Position numbers and translations under genes: made by a program. A DNA stretch of 52,146 bases from contig JBOFEN010000031.1 of the NCBI GenBank assembly GCA_051648105.1, positions 1 to 52,146 of the forward strand, read 5' to 3'. Source of the stretch: UBA7332 sp051648105. GTDB lineage: Bacteria > Bacteroidota > Bacteroidia > Bacteroidales > UBA7332. A model generated the notes under the pieces. The model was not told where the DNA came from. It did no database searches and was given only the letters and a program-made list of their open reading frames with translations. Below are positions 34,902 to 43,310 of the stretch, piece by piece (within the stretch, counting starts at the first letter, position 1; each line of letters opens with the position of its first letter).

Positions 34902-35252
34902 ATGTATAAGAAAAAGATACCTTTTGATATTAGTTGTGGTATAAAGATCACGATGGCTGTTATAGGTGGGAAGTGGAAGTCTTGCATACTTGTTTCGCTA
35001 AACAGTAAAAGTATGCGCCCAAGTGAGCTTCATCGTGAGTTTAAAGATGCTACACCTCGAGTCATTGACCAGCAATTAAAAGAGTTAGAGATACATGGGA
35101 TGATCAGCAAGAAGATATTTGCGGAACTTCCACCTAGGTCAGAGTATACAATTACAGAACAAGGTCGGAGCCTAATACCTATAATAGCACTTATTGAGAC
35201 TTGGGGTGATAATTTTAGACCTCAAATGATTGAAATACTAAAAGACCAATAG
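34902..35252 (+). CDS. HxlR-family winged-helix regulator
   Basis: About 116 residues. The family pattern is complete: GGKWKSCILVSL, MRPSELHREFKDATPRVIDQQLKELE, then wing PPRSEYTITEQGRSLIPII. HxlR proteins are small dimeric regulators, often of neighbouring redox or detoxification genes. The start at 34902 (MYKKK) was chosen over 34893 by similarity of length. It diverges from the arginase-family gene and precedes the fucosidase; either could be its target. Confidence 0.86.
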   Translation: MYKKKIPFDISCGIKITMAVIGGKWKSCILVSLNSKSMRPSELHREFKDATPRVIDQQLKELEIHGMISKKIFAELPPRSEYTITEQGRSLIPIIALIETWGDNFRPQMIEILKDQ

Positions 35253-35345
35253 TAGTTATTCAGAAGATGATCCATTATTGAATAACTTTAGAGTTATACT
35301 CAACCTGAATTATTAACTATAGAAAAATAACCAAATCGAAACCCA

Positions 35346-37400
35346 ATGAAGAGATCCTTTTTACGCTCCTCGCTTATCATGGCGGGGGTGGTTACATCTG
35401 CACTTTTACTACCATCGTCATTAATATTGGCAAATGAGCTACCTAAGCCATCTCCATTACAGTTAGAGTGGCAGAAGCTGGAGACTATTGCCTTTATTCA
35501 CTTTAGTATTAACACATACACAGATATGGAGTGGGGATATGGAAATGAATCCCCAGAACTATTTAATCCATCAAATTTATATTGTAGACAGTGGGTGAGA
35601 ACCTGTAAGGAAGCAGGTCTAAAAGGGGTTATATTAACAGCTAAACACCATGATGGATTTTGTCTTTGGCCATCAAAATACACCGAGCATAGTATTAAAA
35701 ACTCCCCTTGGAAAGAAGGAAAGGGAGATTTAGTTAAGGAGTTTAGTGATGCTTGTAAGGAGTATGGTCTAAAGATGGGGCTATATCTATCTCCTTGGGA
35801 CTGTAATCACCCTGATTATGGTAAACCTGAATATAATAACTACCTATGTGGACAGCTCGAGGAGCTTCTAACTAACTATGGGGATATTTTTGAGATATGG
35901 TTCGATGGTGCAAATGGTGGAAGGGGATATTATGGTACTGACTCATTACATACAAGAAGCATTAATGGTGACTATTATGAGTGGGAAAGAGTCTCATCAA
36001 TGGTGAAGAGATTACAACCTAATTGTATTATCCATGGTGGAGCTATTGCTGATATTCGTTGGGTGGGTAATGAAGAGGGCTTTGCAGGTCAAGAGCATTG
36101 GAGTACTATTGGTCAGTTTTCAAAGGGTGAGTTAGTACGCCATCAACTAAATAGAGGGCATGCAGATGGGTCTACATGGATGCCATCAGAGACTGATGTA
36201 TCTATTCGACCAGGATGGTATTACCACCAATCAGAGGATCATAAACTCAAGTCTCTCTCCCAAATGATAGATATATACTATGAGAGTGTTGGACGCAATA
36301 GTCTGTTACTCCTTAATATACCGCCTAACAAGGACGGTTTAGTTCACCCTGTAGACTCTTTAAGATTGGTTGATTGGTATAAGCAATATAGTCAAGAGCT
36401 ATCGAATAACTTGATAGGAGATAAAACTTCAATATTTGTTGATGGCAATAAGATTGAGAATAACCCGCTTATTGATGGTGAGATGGATAGCTATATTGAG
36501 TTGAATTCAGGGTCAACAGTTGAGGTGCTATTCCCTCGTGAGATAAAGTTCAACAGAATTATGTTGGCAGAGAATATATCAAATGGGCAGAGTGTAAAGA
36601 AATTTACAGTTGAGGCTTTAGTTGACAAGAAGTGGCGAATTATTGATGAGCAGACAACAATAGGCTATAAGCGAATATTAAGGTATCCAGAGATAAGAGC
36701 TAAGGCTATTAGGGTTAAGCTAAACGATAGCCATACAAAGATAGAACTGTCAGCCTTTGAGCTTTTTAATGCAACTGTTGCTCAAGCAGTACCCTCTATA
36801 TTTAGAGACAAGAATGGTTTTGTGAAGATAAGTAATGGAGATCAACATGCTGATATTCATTATACAACTGATGGACGAAAACCATCAAAAGGCAAACTCT
36901 ATAAAGAACCCTTTCTGTATAATCATATAGGTCAAATTAATGCTATAGCAACTTCAGGAAAGAGTGTTAGTGAAGTATCTACTAGAGACTTTAGGCACAC
37001 AAAGGATAAGTGGAGTGTGGTAGGATACCCTTCAGCTGATTCAATTATTTTTGATGACAACGTTAATACGACATGGGTAACTCAAAGGAACTGCATGGAT
37101 GTGATCATTGATTTTAGCGAAATGAAAGAGATCAAGAGGATTAAGTGGACACCAGACCAGGCTCGTTGGGCAAGGGGTATTGTCTCTCAATATGAGTTTT
37201 CTGTCTCAGATAATGGTATTGATTGGAGTGATCCTGTTGCAAAAGGAGAGTTTGGTAATATTGTAAATAACCCTATCGAACAAGATATAGAGCTTTCTGG
37301 CAGAGCTCGAGGAAGATACATCAGATTTAGAGCAGTAAAAATAGTGGCTGATCAACCTATGATTGGCATTTCTGAGTTAGACTTTGAGTTTGCTGAGTAG
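35346..37400 (+). CDS. GH29 alpha-L-fucosidase with F5/8C-type and chitobiase-like C-terminal domains
   Basis: 684 residues with a signal peptide (1-29). The GH29 catalytic domain spans about 38-360, with EIWFDGANGG giving D187 as the expected nucleophile, HHDGFCLWPS at 101-110, and ETDVSIRPGWYYHQSED. The wording and tail fit the GH29-B group (alpha-1,3/1,4-fucose of Lewis-type glycans). A discoidin-like beta-sandwich follows at 390-475, then a chitobiase C-terminal-like HYTTDGRKPS segment, then a second F5/8C module to the end. With the GH110 and GH2 enzymes it points to host mucin or blood-group glycans. Confidence 0.9.
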   Translation: MKRSFLRSSLIMAGVVTSALLLPSSLILANELPKPSPLQLEWQKLETIAFIHFSINTYTDMEWGYGNESPELFNPSNLYCRQWVRTCKEAGLKGVILTAKHHDGFCLWPSKYTEHSIKNSPWKEGKGDLVKEFSDACKEYGLKMGLYLSPWDCNHPDYGKPEYNNYLCGQLEELLTNYGDIFEIWFDGANGGRGYYGTDSLHTRSINGDYYEWERVSSMVKRLQPNCIIHGGAIADIRWVGNEEGFAGQEHWSTIGQFSKGELVRHQLNRGHADGSTWMPSETDVSIRPGWYYHQSEDHKLKSLSQMIDIYYESVGRNSLLLLNIPPNKDGLVHPVDSLRLVDWYKQYSQELSNNLIGDKTSIFVDGNKIENNPLIDGEMDSYIELNSGSTVEVLFPREIKFNRIMLAENISNGQSVKKFTVEALVDKKWRIIDEQTTIGYKRILRYPEIRAKAIRVKLNDSHTKIELSAFELFNATVAQAVPSIFRDKNGFVKISNGDQHADIHYTTDGRKPSKGKLYKEPFLYNHIGQINAIATSGKSVSEVSTRDFRHTKDKWSVVGYPSADSIIFDDNVNTTWVTQRNCMDVIIDFSEMKEIKRIKWTPDQARWARGIVSQYEFSVSDNGIDWSDPVAKGEFGNIVNNPIEQDIELSGRARGRYIRFRAVKIVADQPMIGISELDFEFAE

Positions 37401-37417
37401 ATTTATTGACTCACTTG

Positions 37418-37474
37418 TAGAATATAGCGGGGATTATGTGTGGATTTTTCCTACACATAATCCCCGCTATTCTA
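37418..37474 (+). terminator. Terminator hairpin of the fucosidase gene
   Basis: A stem of about 22 bp (37418-37441 with 37453-37474) with a two-base bulge and an 11-base T-rich loop, 18 bp after the stop. Confidence 0.7.
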
Positions 37475-37479
37475 GACTC

Positions 37480-37720
37480 TATTCTCAACTATAGGTGGTT
37501 GTGTAATGGCAACACTCAATCCATCAGACATTGAGAGAATGACCGTGATTAAAGATGCTGCCGCTGCATCACTTTATGGCTCTCGTGCAGCAAATGGTGT
37601 GATAATTATTACAACTAAATCGGGACAGAGTGCTAAGGCTAAAGTAAACTTTAGAACAACACATGGATTTTGCCTTTGAGCACTCTGTGGCAGTAGAGCA
37701 GTCGTAGTTATTCTTAATAC
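37480..37720 (+). pseudogene. Fragment of a SusC-type TonB receptor plug domain
   Basis: From 37506 the plus frame reads MATLNPSDIERMTVIKDAAA, continuing through ASLYGSRAANGVIIITTKSG to a TGA at 37677. This is the SusC/RagA plug-domain core. After THGF a shift of one base gives AFEHSVAVEQS and another stop, so the piece has a frameshift. The barrel (about 800 residues) and the N-terminus are missing. It lies just after the fucosidase terminator, and is probably the remnant of a lost susCD pair that once served this fucosidase. Confidence 0.8.
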
Positions 37721-38042
37721 ACCACTTCTCCAACATAATTCAGAATGATGTATCATCATCGACTATCAATATTTTTGATGACATATTGTGATTGCTTTTA
37801 TAAGGCAATAATAGTCTCTATTTTTAAGCTATTGAACATATTTGTTACATTAAATGGTCCTCTTTATCCTAGAAAACTATCAACTAATAGATATTTCAAC
37901 ATTATTACTTGGGCTTTACTAAAGTATCCCGCAATAGCTAAATAGTAAAAAAGATGAATCACAATCACTACTCTTTAAATTCAGTTGTAATTGTAATTCA
38001 TCACTTATATATCGCTAGAATACTCTCGGATAAAATACCATC
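37721..38042. other. Gene-free region with an imperfect hairpin
   Basis: Decayed sequence after the SusC fragment. An imperfect inverted repeat (37951-37970 with 37984-38003) could end the minus-strand DUF4377 gene. A 66-codon ORF at 37745-37945 has no protein-like composition or family and was not called. Confidence 0.4.
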
Positions 38043-38396
38043 CTATTCTAGATCATCAGACTCTACCTTGACTTTTGATAACACCTTCTTCAGATAGTAC
38101 TTTTCAGAACTACCGTCAGCCATAGGATTGTCAATAGTAACTATCTTTACTTTAAGGTTATACTCATAACCACTTTCAAAGTTGAATCCATCAATAGAGT
38201 TGTAAAACATAGACCAATGATCATCTCCTTGATGCTTTACCTTGTAGCACAACTGCTCATCAAAACCAAAACAATCAACTCTCTCAGATGCCACACGCAT
38301 AGTCTCTGTTCTTGATGATGAACAGGAAATAGTTCCTCCAATGAGAAGTATAACACTTAGGAGTAATCCCAATCTTTGCATAATCATTAATTTCAT
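38043..38396 (-). CDS. DUF4377 lipoprotein
   Basis: 117 residues. The signal peptide ends at the lipobox GTISC (Cys25). The DUF4377 core follows: VDCFGFDEQLCYKVK, WSMFYNSIDGFNFESGYEYNLKV and NPMADGSSEKYYLKKVLSK. DUF4377 is often linked to META/HslJ-type envelope proteins; its function is unknown. It is transcribed alone. TACATTTG on minus near 38499-38492 fits a -7 box about 95 bp upstream. Confidence 0.8.
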   Translation of the reverse strand: MKLMIMQRLGLLLSVILLIGGTISCSSSRTETMRVASERVDCFGFDEQLCYKVKHQGDDHWSMFYNSIDGFNFESGYEYNLKVKIVTIDNPMADGSSEKYYLKKVLSKVKVESDDLE

Positions 38397-38703
38397 GTTT
38401 GTAGTTTTTATTTGTATTACAATTAAGTTAATAATAGGGTTGTAGTTGCTAATAATTAACCAATAACCCTCTATTGCATTGGTTTATATTTACAAATGTA
38501 CTTTTTTTTTTAAGCTGATTGTATGCTAAGAGCCTAATTAATGCTATTTAACTCTCTCGGCTGTTTAGTGTTATACTTTAATATATCACCAATAGTAAGC
38601 CATACTACAACTTTTAGTATAGAAGGAGTGTCAATCTTTAATGCTCTTTTCCTTATATTTGTTGTCTTATATATTTGTGATTAGCAGTAATAATTGGTGA
38701 ATA
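38397..38703. promoter_or_regulatory. Divergent promoter region of two lipoprotein genes
   Basis: Minus: TACATTTG near 38499-38492 for the DUF4377 gene. Plus: TATATTTG occurs twice, at 38654-38661 and 38670-38677, the second 26 bp before the DUF5106 ATG. No ORF or clear hairpin was seen. Confidence 0.4.
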
Positions 38704-39648
38704 ATGAATAATTGGAGCACTTTTATTGTATTAATACTCTTAATGATCTCTTGTAAAGAGGTGAGTAATACCACTACTCAAGAAGTAACGAGTGATATTG
38801 AATCTAAACCTATAGACTCATTCGAGCTACCCTCCATACCAGACTTAGTTACTGATCCAAAGGAGAGAATGAATATTCTTACTTCCAGATATTGGGATAA
38901 TTTTGACTTCACTGACAAAACAATTCTCAGCTCTTCCGATGTTACAGAGAGGATATTTGTTGACTTTTTAGAGATATTACAAGCTAATAGCCCTGAAAAC
39001 TCAAGGGTTGCAATTGAAGATTTAATCAAGAGAGCAGCTGTTGATTCTACTATCTTTATCCACTTTGCCAATCTATCAGAGAAGTATCTATATGACCTAA
39101 ACTCACCCTTTCGCGATGAGGAGTTATATCTTCCGGTATTAAACGAGATGATTTCAAGTGGATACCTGGATGATGTTCAAAAGATTAGACCCAGATATAC
39201 TCTTCATATGATAATGAAGAATAGAGTGGGGGATAAGGCGGCTAATTTTATATATACTAGCCCTAGTGGTGCGAGAGGCTCTCTTTATGGTATAAGGTCT
39301 CAATTTACCCTTCTATTCTTCAATAATCCAGATTGTGAAGAGTGTAACATACTAAAGAGTCGGATCAAAGATGAGAACATATTTGCCGGTAATGAGATCA
39401 TAAAAGTGGTAGCTATATATCCTGATCGTGATTTGGATATGTGGCGCTCAACTGATTACCCAAAAGAGTGGGTTAACGGCTATAATAGTGCTCTATTTGA
39501 TGAGCATATTTATGATCTCAAGGCTATGCCTACTCTATATCTTCTGGATAGGGATAAGGTTGTGTTGCTAAAAGATGCTTCTTTTGATGATGTTATGGAG
39601 TTATTAGTTCAAAATAGAGTGGGTAATACTATCTTTAATGATAAATAA
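38704..39648 (+). CDS. DUF5106 / thioredoxin-like lipoprotein
   Basis: 314 residues. Lipobox LMISC (Cys17). A DUF5106 domain (about 55-175) has the mark YLYDLNSPFRDEELYLPVL. A thioredoxin-like domain follows (about 180-305) with LLFFNNPDCEECNILKSRI: the redox motif is CEEC, in place of CxxC with Gly-Pro/His. Later AMPTLYLLD carries the cis-Pro. Members are periplasm-facing disulfide-type proteins of Bacteroidetes with no assigned substrate. Confidence 0.82.
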   Translation: MNNWSTFIVLILLMISCKEVSNTTTQEVTSDIESKPIDSFELPSIPDLVTDPKERMNILTSRYWDNFDFTDKTILSSSDVTERIFVDFLEILQANSPENSRVAIEDLIKRAAVDSTIFIHFANLSEKYLYDLNSPFRDEELYLPVLNEMISSGYLDDVQKIRPRYTLHMIMKNRVGDKAANFIYTSPSGARGSLYGIRSQFTLLFFNNPDCEECNILKSRIKDENIFAGNEIIKVVAIYPDRDLDMWRSTDYPKEWVNGYNSALFDEHIYDLKAMPTLYLLDRDKVVLLKDASFDDVMELLVQNRVGNTIFNDK

Positions 39649-39658
39649 TTAGCTACTC

Positions 39659-40210
39659 TTTTGTAAAATCCATTTACTACCATCGTTTTTCAAACTCTGT
39701 GAGAAAAAAATCTGTTTTCTTCTATCGCCACACTAAGGAATTAACAAGTTAACTCCTTCTATCTTACTTATGAATGCACATTTGTTGAATAGTTCACTCG
39801 AAACTCTATATTAACTCTTAATATTGACACCCTAATTAAGATAAAAAGATAGGATGTAGATAGATTTCTATCTACATCCTATCTACATCTCTATCTACAC
39901 CCGTAAGGGGTTGATAATCACCAGCGGTGTAGATAGTGTAGATAGAAATGATCAAAACTAAGACTCTGTGAGGAGATTTTGCTGTTTCATTAATAGTGAT
40001 TTGTTAAATTAGGGGTGGTTGTTAACTTCTGATATAATCTGATATTTAGCCACTGCCTAATGTTGATTTACCCTAAGGCTTTTGAGAGGTTAGGCTGAGG
40101 CTAACGATGAGTTAGGCACTGCCTAATTTAGCAGTGAGTTAGGGGTGTGAAGTCAAAGAGTTTTGGGTTCAAACTCAAAGGGTTTTACCCCTAAAGTCAC
40201 AGACTTTTTG
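39659..40210 (+). repeat. Word-array intergenic element, copy C
   Basis: ACTCTGTGAG boxes at 39694-39703 and 39963-39972, 269 bp apart. Six exact copies of TGTAGATAG follow the pattern + - - - + + at 39855, 39868, 39879, 39891, 39928 and 39937. An isolated seventh box at 39722-39730 is CTATCGCCA, the reverse of the copy A word. The right half (40050-40210) carries inverted GCCTAA/TTAGGC words and is close to copy B throughout. It lies between the DUF5106 and head-GIN genes, in the same orientation as B. No ORF is present. Confidence 0.87.
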
Positions 40211-40565
40211 TCCACGGATGAGAGCTTCGTTATCACTATGCCATCTGTTCAATTCATAATGCCGAATGCATAATTCATAATTGAGGGGAATTATTCCCGC
40301 TGATCTTCTCTTGCTAACCTCAAAGCATCTAAACCATTTTCTCCACGGATCTCCACGTATGGGAGCTTTGTTACCCCTGTGCTGTCTGAATTAATCCCAG
40401 TAGCAACGATCAATCTTCTTACTGAAGTAGAGGAAAGCTATTAGCCTATGGCATTGATAGTGCAGTGCTACTAAACTTTAACTCTGGCCATGTGGCAATA
40501 ACTCTCTAACGTTACCCAATTCATACCAACCTAATATATGTGTCAAACCCTAACTAATCAATATG
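40211..40565. repeat. Gene-free stretch with a degenerate direct repeat
   Basis: TCCACGGATGAGAGCTTCG (40211 on, about 38 bp) is repeated at 40352 (TCCACGTATGGGAGCTTTG) with most positions shared through CTGTCTG. A third short CTCCACGGAT lies at 40341-40350. Between them is an AATTCATAAT-rich palindromic segment near 40250-40285. No ORF was supported. Confidence 0.5.
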
Positions 40566-40608
40566 ATAATAGGGGTTCTAATTGATTATTTTCAATTAGA
40601 ACCCCTAT
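40566..40608 (-). terminator. Terminator hairpin of the head-GIN gene
   Basis: A 17-bp perfect stem (40569-40585 with 40592-40608) with a 6-base loop, 20 bp after the stop on the minus strand. Confidence 0.72.
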
Positions 40609-40628
40609 ATTATAATGTAGTGATCAGC

Positions 40629-41369
40629 CTACTTCGTAGCTGCATCTTGTTTGATTATCTTACCTTTTCCGATGACAGTCTTCTTAATTATAGGATCACC
40701 ATCGTAGTATACATTACCCGTTCCGATTAGTCTAGCTTTAATCAACTTCTCAGCATTGCAAAGGATGTCACCAGTACCTGTTGAGTTGCAGTTAACCTCT
40801 TCGGCTACTAGCTCACGTCCTCTGATCTCTCCGCTACCGTTTACTGTGTAAGAAGCATAGCCAGTTCTTCCAGCCATCTTGATGTCGCCCCCTCCAGCGA
40901 TGTGAGCTTTAACCACACCAGCGTGCAGGTTCTTTGCGTCGATCTGACCATTGCCACCTACAATAAGCTTAATCTCAGGGTTTGCTATCTGACTCTTAAG
41001 CTCCAATACTCCTTCACCCGCTACTTCAGCCTCAGTTAGGTCAGAAGAGTAGATGTTGATAGTTATGAAACCAAAGTCAACAGACATATTATTTATGAAG
41101 GCAATGTTCATCTTACCCTTGTTGACTGTGAAATCAAGTAGGTGAATAATGTTCTCCTCACCATAGATTCTAACTTGTCCAACTGAGTCTGGATTTACTT
41201 TGTGATAAACATTCACCTTAGGCCAAATAGTTAACTTAGTGAAGTCCTCTACAGGCTTTGTTATTGTTACATAGTTGTTGTTGCCAACAGGTTTTTTGCC
41301 AAATTGAGCAGATAGTGATGATATGCCAACTGTTATAAGTGCTAGGCACAGTGCAATTCTCATTTTCAT
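40629..41369 (-). CDS. Head-GIN (DUF2807) exported protein
   Basis: 246 residues with a signal peptide (cleavage near LSAQ, residue 22). The rest is a right-handed beta-helix of the DUF2807 type, in which Gly-rich turns recur: AGEGVLELKS, GGNGQIDAKN, AGGGDIKMAG, NGSGEIRGRE, TGTGDILCNA, GTGNVYYDGD, GKGKIIKQD. DUF2807 proteins are put forward as surface adhesin heads of Bacteroidetes. The role is not proven. It is transcribed alone. Confidence 0.85.
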   Translation of the reverse strand: MKMRIALCLALITVGISSLSAQFGKKPVGNNNYVTITKPVEDFTKLTIWPKVNVYHKVNPDSVGQVRIYGEENIIHLLDFTVNKGKMNIAFINNMSVDFGFITINIYSSDLTEAEVAGEGVLELKSQIANPEIKLIVGGNGQIDAKNLHAGVVKAHIAGGGDIKMAGRTGYASYTVNGSGEIRGRELVAEEVNCNSTGTGDILCNAEKLIKARLIGTGNVYYDGDPIIKKTVIGKGKIIKQDAATK

Positions 41370-41490
41370 ATCTTATTTCTGTTTAGGGTTTACTATTTCT
41401 GCCGAAAGATAAGAAAAAGTTTTATAAGTAAAGTGATAGTAGCTAAATAGAAGAGCCTACAATGGAGCTAAAACTAAAACTAGTTGTCAA

Positions 41491-42813
41491 TTAGATCTTT
41501 CTCCCTCTCCATTTGCCACTGATCAGGTATGGCCAACAGATAACAACCAAAACAAACCAATATACAAGTTCTGTGGTCCAACAAAGAGCCACAGAGCTTC
41601 TTAGATAGAGTATGATAAATGCCATATATGCTACATAGACTATCAGAGTAATAACCTCAAAGAATAGGCTGGAGCGTGTATTGCCTGTTCCTGAAATGGC
41701 ATTGAAGAGTATGCTGCCAGCAGATCCGAATAGTGTGGATGAGGCTAATACCCACATAGGGGCTATTGTCTCTTGTATCAAACTTGCGTCAGTGGTATAT
41801 ATCTTGATGAACCACTCTGGGAAGATTGATAGAATAACTACTGCTGGTATTAGTATATAGAATGACACCTTGATGATTCTGTATACTATAGGAACTACTT
41901 GATCGTCATCCCCTGAGCCAATGGCATTACTAACCATGGTGTTTGCTGTTGCTCCAAGCGCCATCACAGGCATGAAGAATAGCATGTAAAGGCTTCTTAC
42001 TATGTTTGAAATTGCCAGTGGTCTCTCACCAAGCTGCTCAACAAAAGCAAAGAATAGGAACCAAGTAGCAAGTGATACGAACGACTGAAGCATAGTGAAT
42101 ATAGATACATCAAGCATGCTTCGTATCACGGATGGTTTTAATCTAATGTTTAACGAGAATCCATACTTCTTCCAATCAACTTTTGCGAATAGATAGATAG
42201 TGAAGAATATAGCTGAGGAGGCCTCTGCTATGACAGAAGCTAGTGCAGCTCCTTCAATACCCATCTGTGGGAGTCCAAAATTCCCAAATATTAGTGCGTA
42301 GTCTAATATGATATTGACAGTGGACATGATGATAGCATTGATAGTAAGGATCTTTGTTCTTGTAATCCCCACGAAGAAGGCTCTATACATCACGTTGGGG
42401 AATACAAACAGTACTCCTAGTATTCGAATGTTTAGGAACTTTGTTGCGGCATCTGCAATGTCAGTTGATTGAAGGAAACTGCGAAGTCCCATCTCTCCAA
42501 AGGAGTATATTGTAGCAAAGACCACAACACCAAGCATGGCAAGGAATAGTGAGCCTTGGATAAAGATCTCACCTATGGAGTTGAAGTTCTTCTCGCCATT
42601 TCTTCTGCCAATCAATATTTGTGAGCCTTGACTAAAGCCGAACGCTAGCATATATATAGCAATATATAATACGCCAGAAATGGCCGAAGCGCCAAGCTCC
42701 ACCTCACCAACTCTACCAAGAAATGCGGTGTCGGTGACATTGACAATATTCTGAGCTATTAGGCTTAGGAATATCGGATATGATATGTTTAAGATTGATT
42801 TGTTGGAGTACAT
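41491..42813 (-). CDS. MATE-family efflux transporter
   Basis: 440 residues, 12 transmembrane helices in two halves. Family marks: SIFLSLIAQNIVNVTDTAFLG is the first helix region (MYSNKSILNISYPIFLSLIA at the start), FGFSQGSQILIGRRNGE, and the second-half copy LGATANTMVSNAIGSGDDD. MATE carriers expel organic cations or metabolites with Na+ or H+. It lies 122 bp after panD, separated by a hairpin, so it may share the panCD transcript in part. Confidence 0.9.
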   Translation of the reverse strand: MYSNKSILNISYPIFLSLIAQNIVNVTDTAFLGRVGEVELGASAISGVLYIAIYMLAFGFSQGSQILIGRRNGEKNFNSIGEIFIQGSLFLAMLGVVVFATIYSFGEMGLRSFLQSTDIADAATKFLNIRILGVLFVFPNVMYRAFFVGITRTKILTINAIIMSTVNIILDYALIFGNFGLPQMGIEGAALASVIAEASSAIFFTIYLFAKVDWKKYGFSLNIRLKPSVIRSMLDVSIFTMLQSFVSLATWFLFFAFVEQLGERPLAISNIVRSLYMLFFMPVMALGATANTMVSNAIGSGDDDQVVPIVYRIIKVSFYILIPAVVILSIFPEWFIKIYTTDASLIQETIAPMWVLASSTLFGSAGSILFNAISGTGNTRSSLFFEVITLIVYVAYMAFIILYLRSSVALCWTTELVYWFVLVVICWPYLISGKWRGRKI

Positions 42814-42856
42814 TATTCTCTGTTTATTCTCTCAAAGGAGATGTTATATGATTATG

Positions 42857-42908
42857 CAACAAGACGCAAAGATGAAGAAGTCGGCTTCTACAACTTTGCG
42901 TCTTGTTG
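42857..42908 (-). terminator. Hairpin between panD and the MATE gene
   Basis: A 15-bp perfect stem (CAACAAGACGCAAAG / complement, 42857-42871 with 42894-42908) with a 22-base loop that can fold again (GAAG/CTTC). It is a likely terminator or processing site. Confidence 0.68.
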
Positions 42909-42934
42909 ATATTATTACTGAGCTTAGCTCAATA

Positions 42935-43285
42935 TTAGATAAGACGGTTAGTCTCTGTGTCTGGGAATATTACTGTTGGCTTAAAGTTCTTAGCCTCTTC
43001 AAAATCCATCTGAGCATATGACATGATGATGATCACATCACCAGCTTGCACCTTGCGTGCAGCAGCACCATTTAGGCATATCATACCCGAGTTGCGCTCG
43101 CCTCTAATTACATATGTGTCTAGGCGTTCTGCGTTATTGTTGTTTACAATATAAACGCGCTCATTCTCGATGATGTTAGCTGCCTCCATCAATGCTTCGT
43201 CAATGGTTATGCTGCCAATATAGTGAAGATTAGCATCCGTAACTGTTACACGGTGTATCTTCGATTTCATTACTTCTATAGTCAT
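42935..43285 (-). CDS. panD: Aspartate 1-decarboxylase
   Basis: About 116 residues from the ATG at 43285 (MTIEVMKSKIHRVTVTDANL). The ORF can be read from 43345, but that N-terminus overlaps panC and is foreign to the family. The self-cleavage site is IGSITID: Ser becomes the pyruvoyl group. ERVYIVNNNNAERLDTYVI and NGAAARKVQAGDVIIIMSYA are conserved. It makes beta-alanine for pantothenate. It lies 25 bp after panC, its pathway partner. Confidence 0.94.
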   Translation of the reverse strand: MTIEVMKSKIHRVTVTDANLHYIGSITIDEALMEAANIIENERVYIVNNNNAERLDTYVIRGERNSGMICLNGAAARKVQAGDVIIIMSYAQMDFEEAKNFKPTVIFPDTETNRLI

Positions 43286-43310
43286 GATGTGTTCTTTGTT
43301 ATCTTTGCTA

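Noticed and set aside
37745..37945. 66-codon plus-strand ORF
   Set aside because: It lies in decayed sequence, has no recognisable family, no promoter and biased AT-driven composition.
38704..39648. Classical TlpA thiol-disulfide oxidoreductase
   Set aside because: The redox motif is CEEC and the N-terminal DUF5106 domain is distinctive, so it was called as a DUF5106 protein with a thioredoxin-like domain instead.
42785..43021. Plus-strand ORF between the MATE gene and panD
   Set aside because: It spans the hairpin and the panD 3-prime end in antisense and has no protein family.
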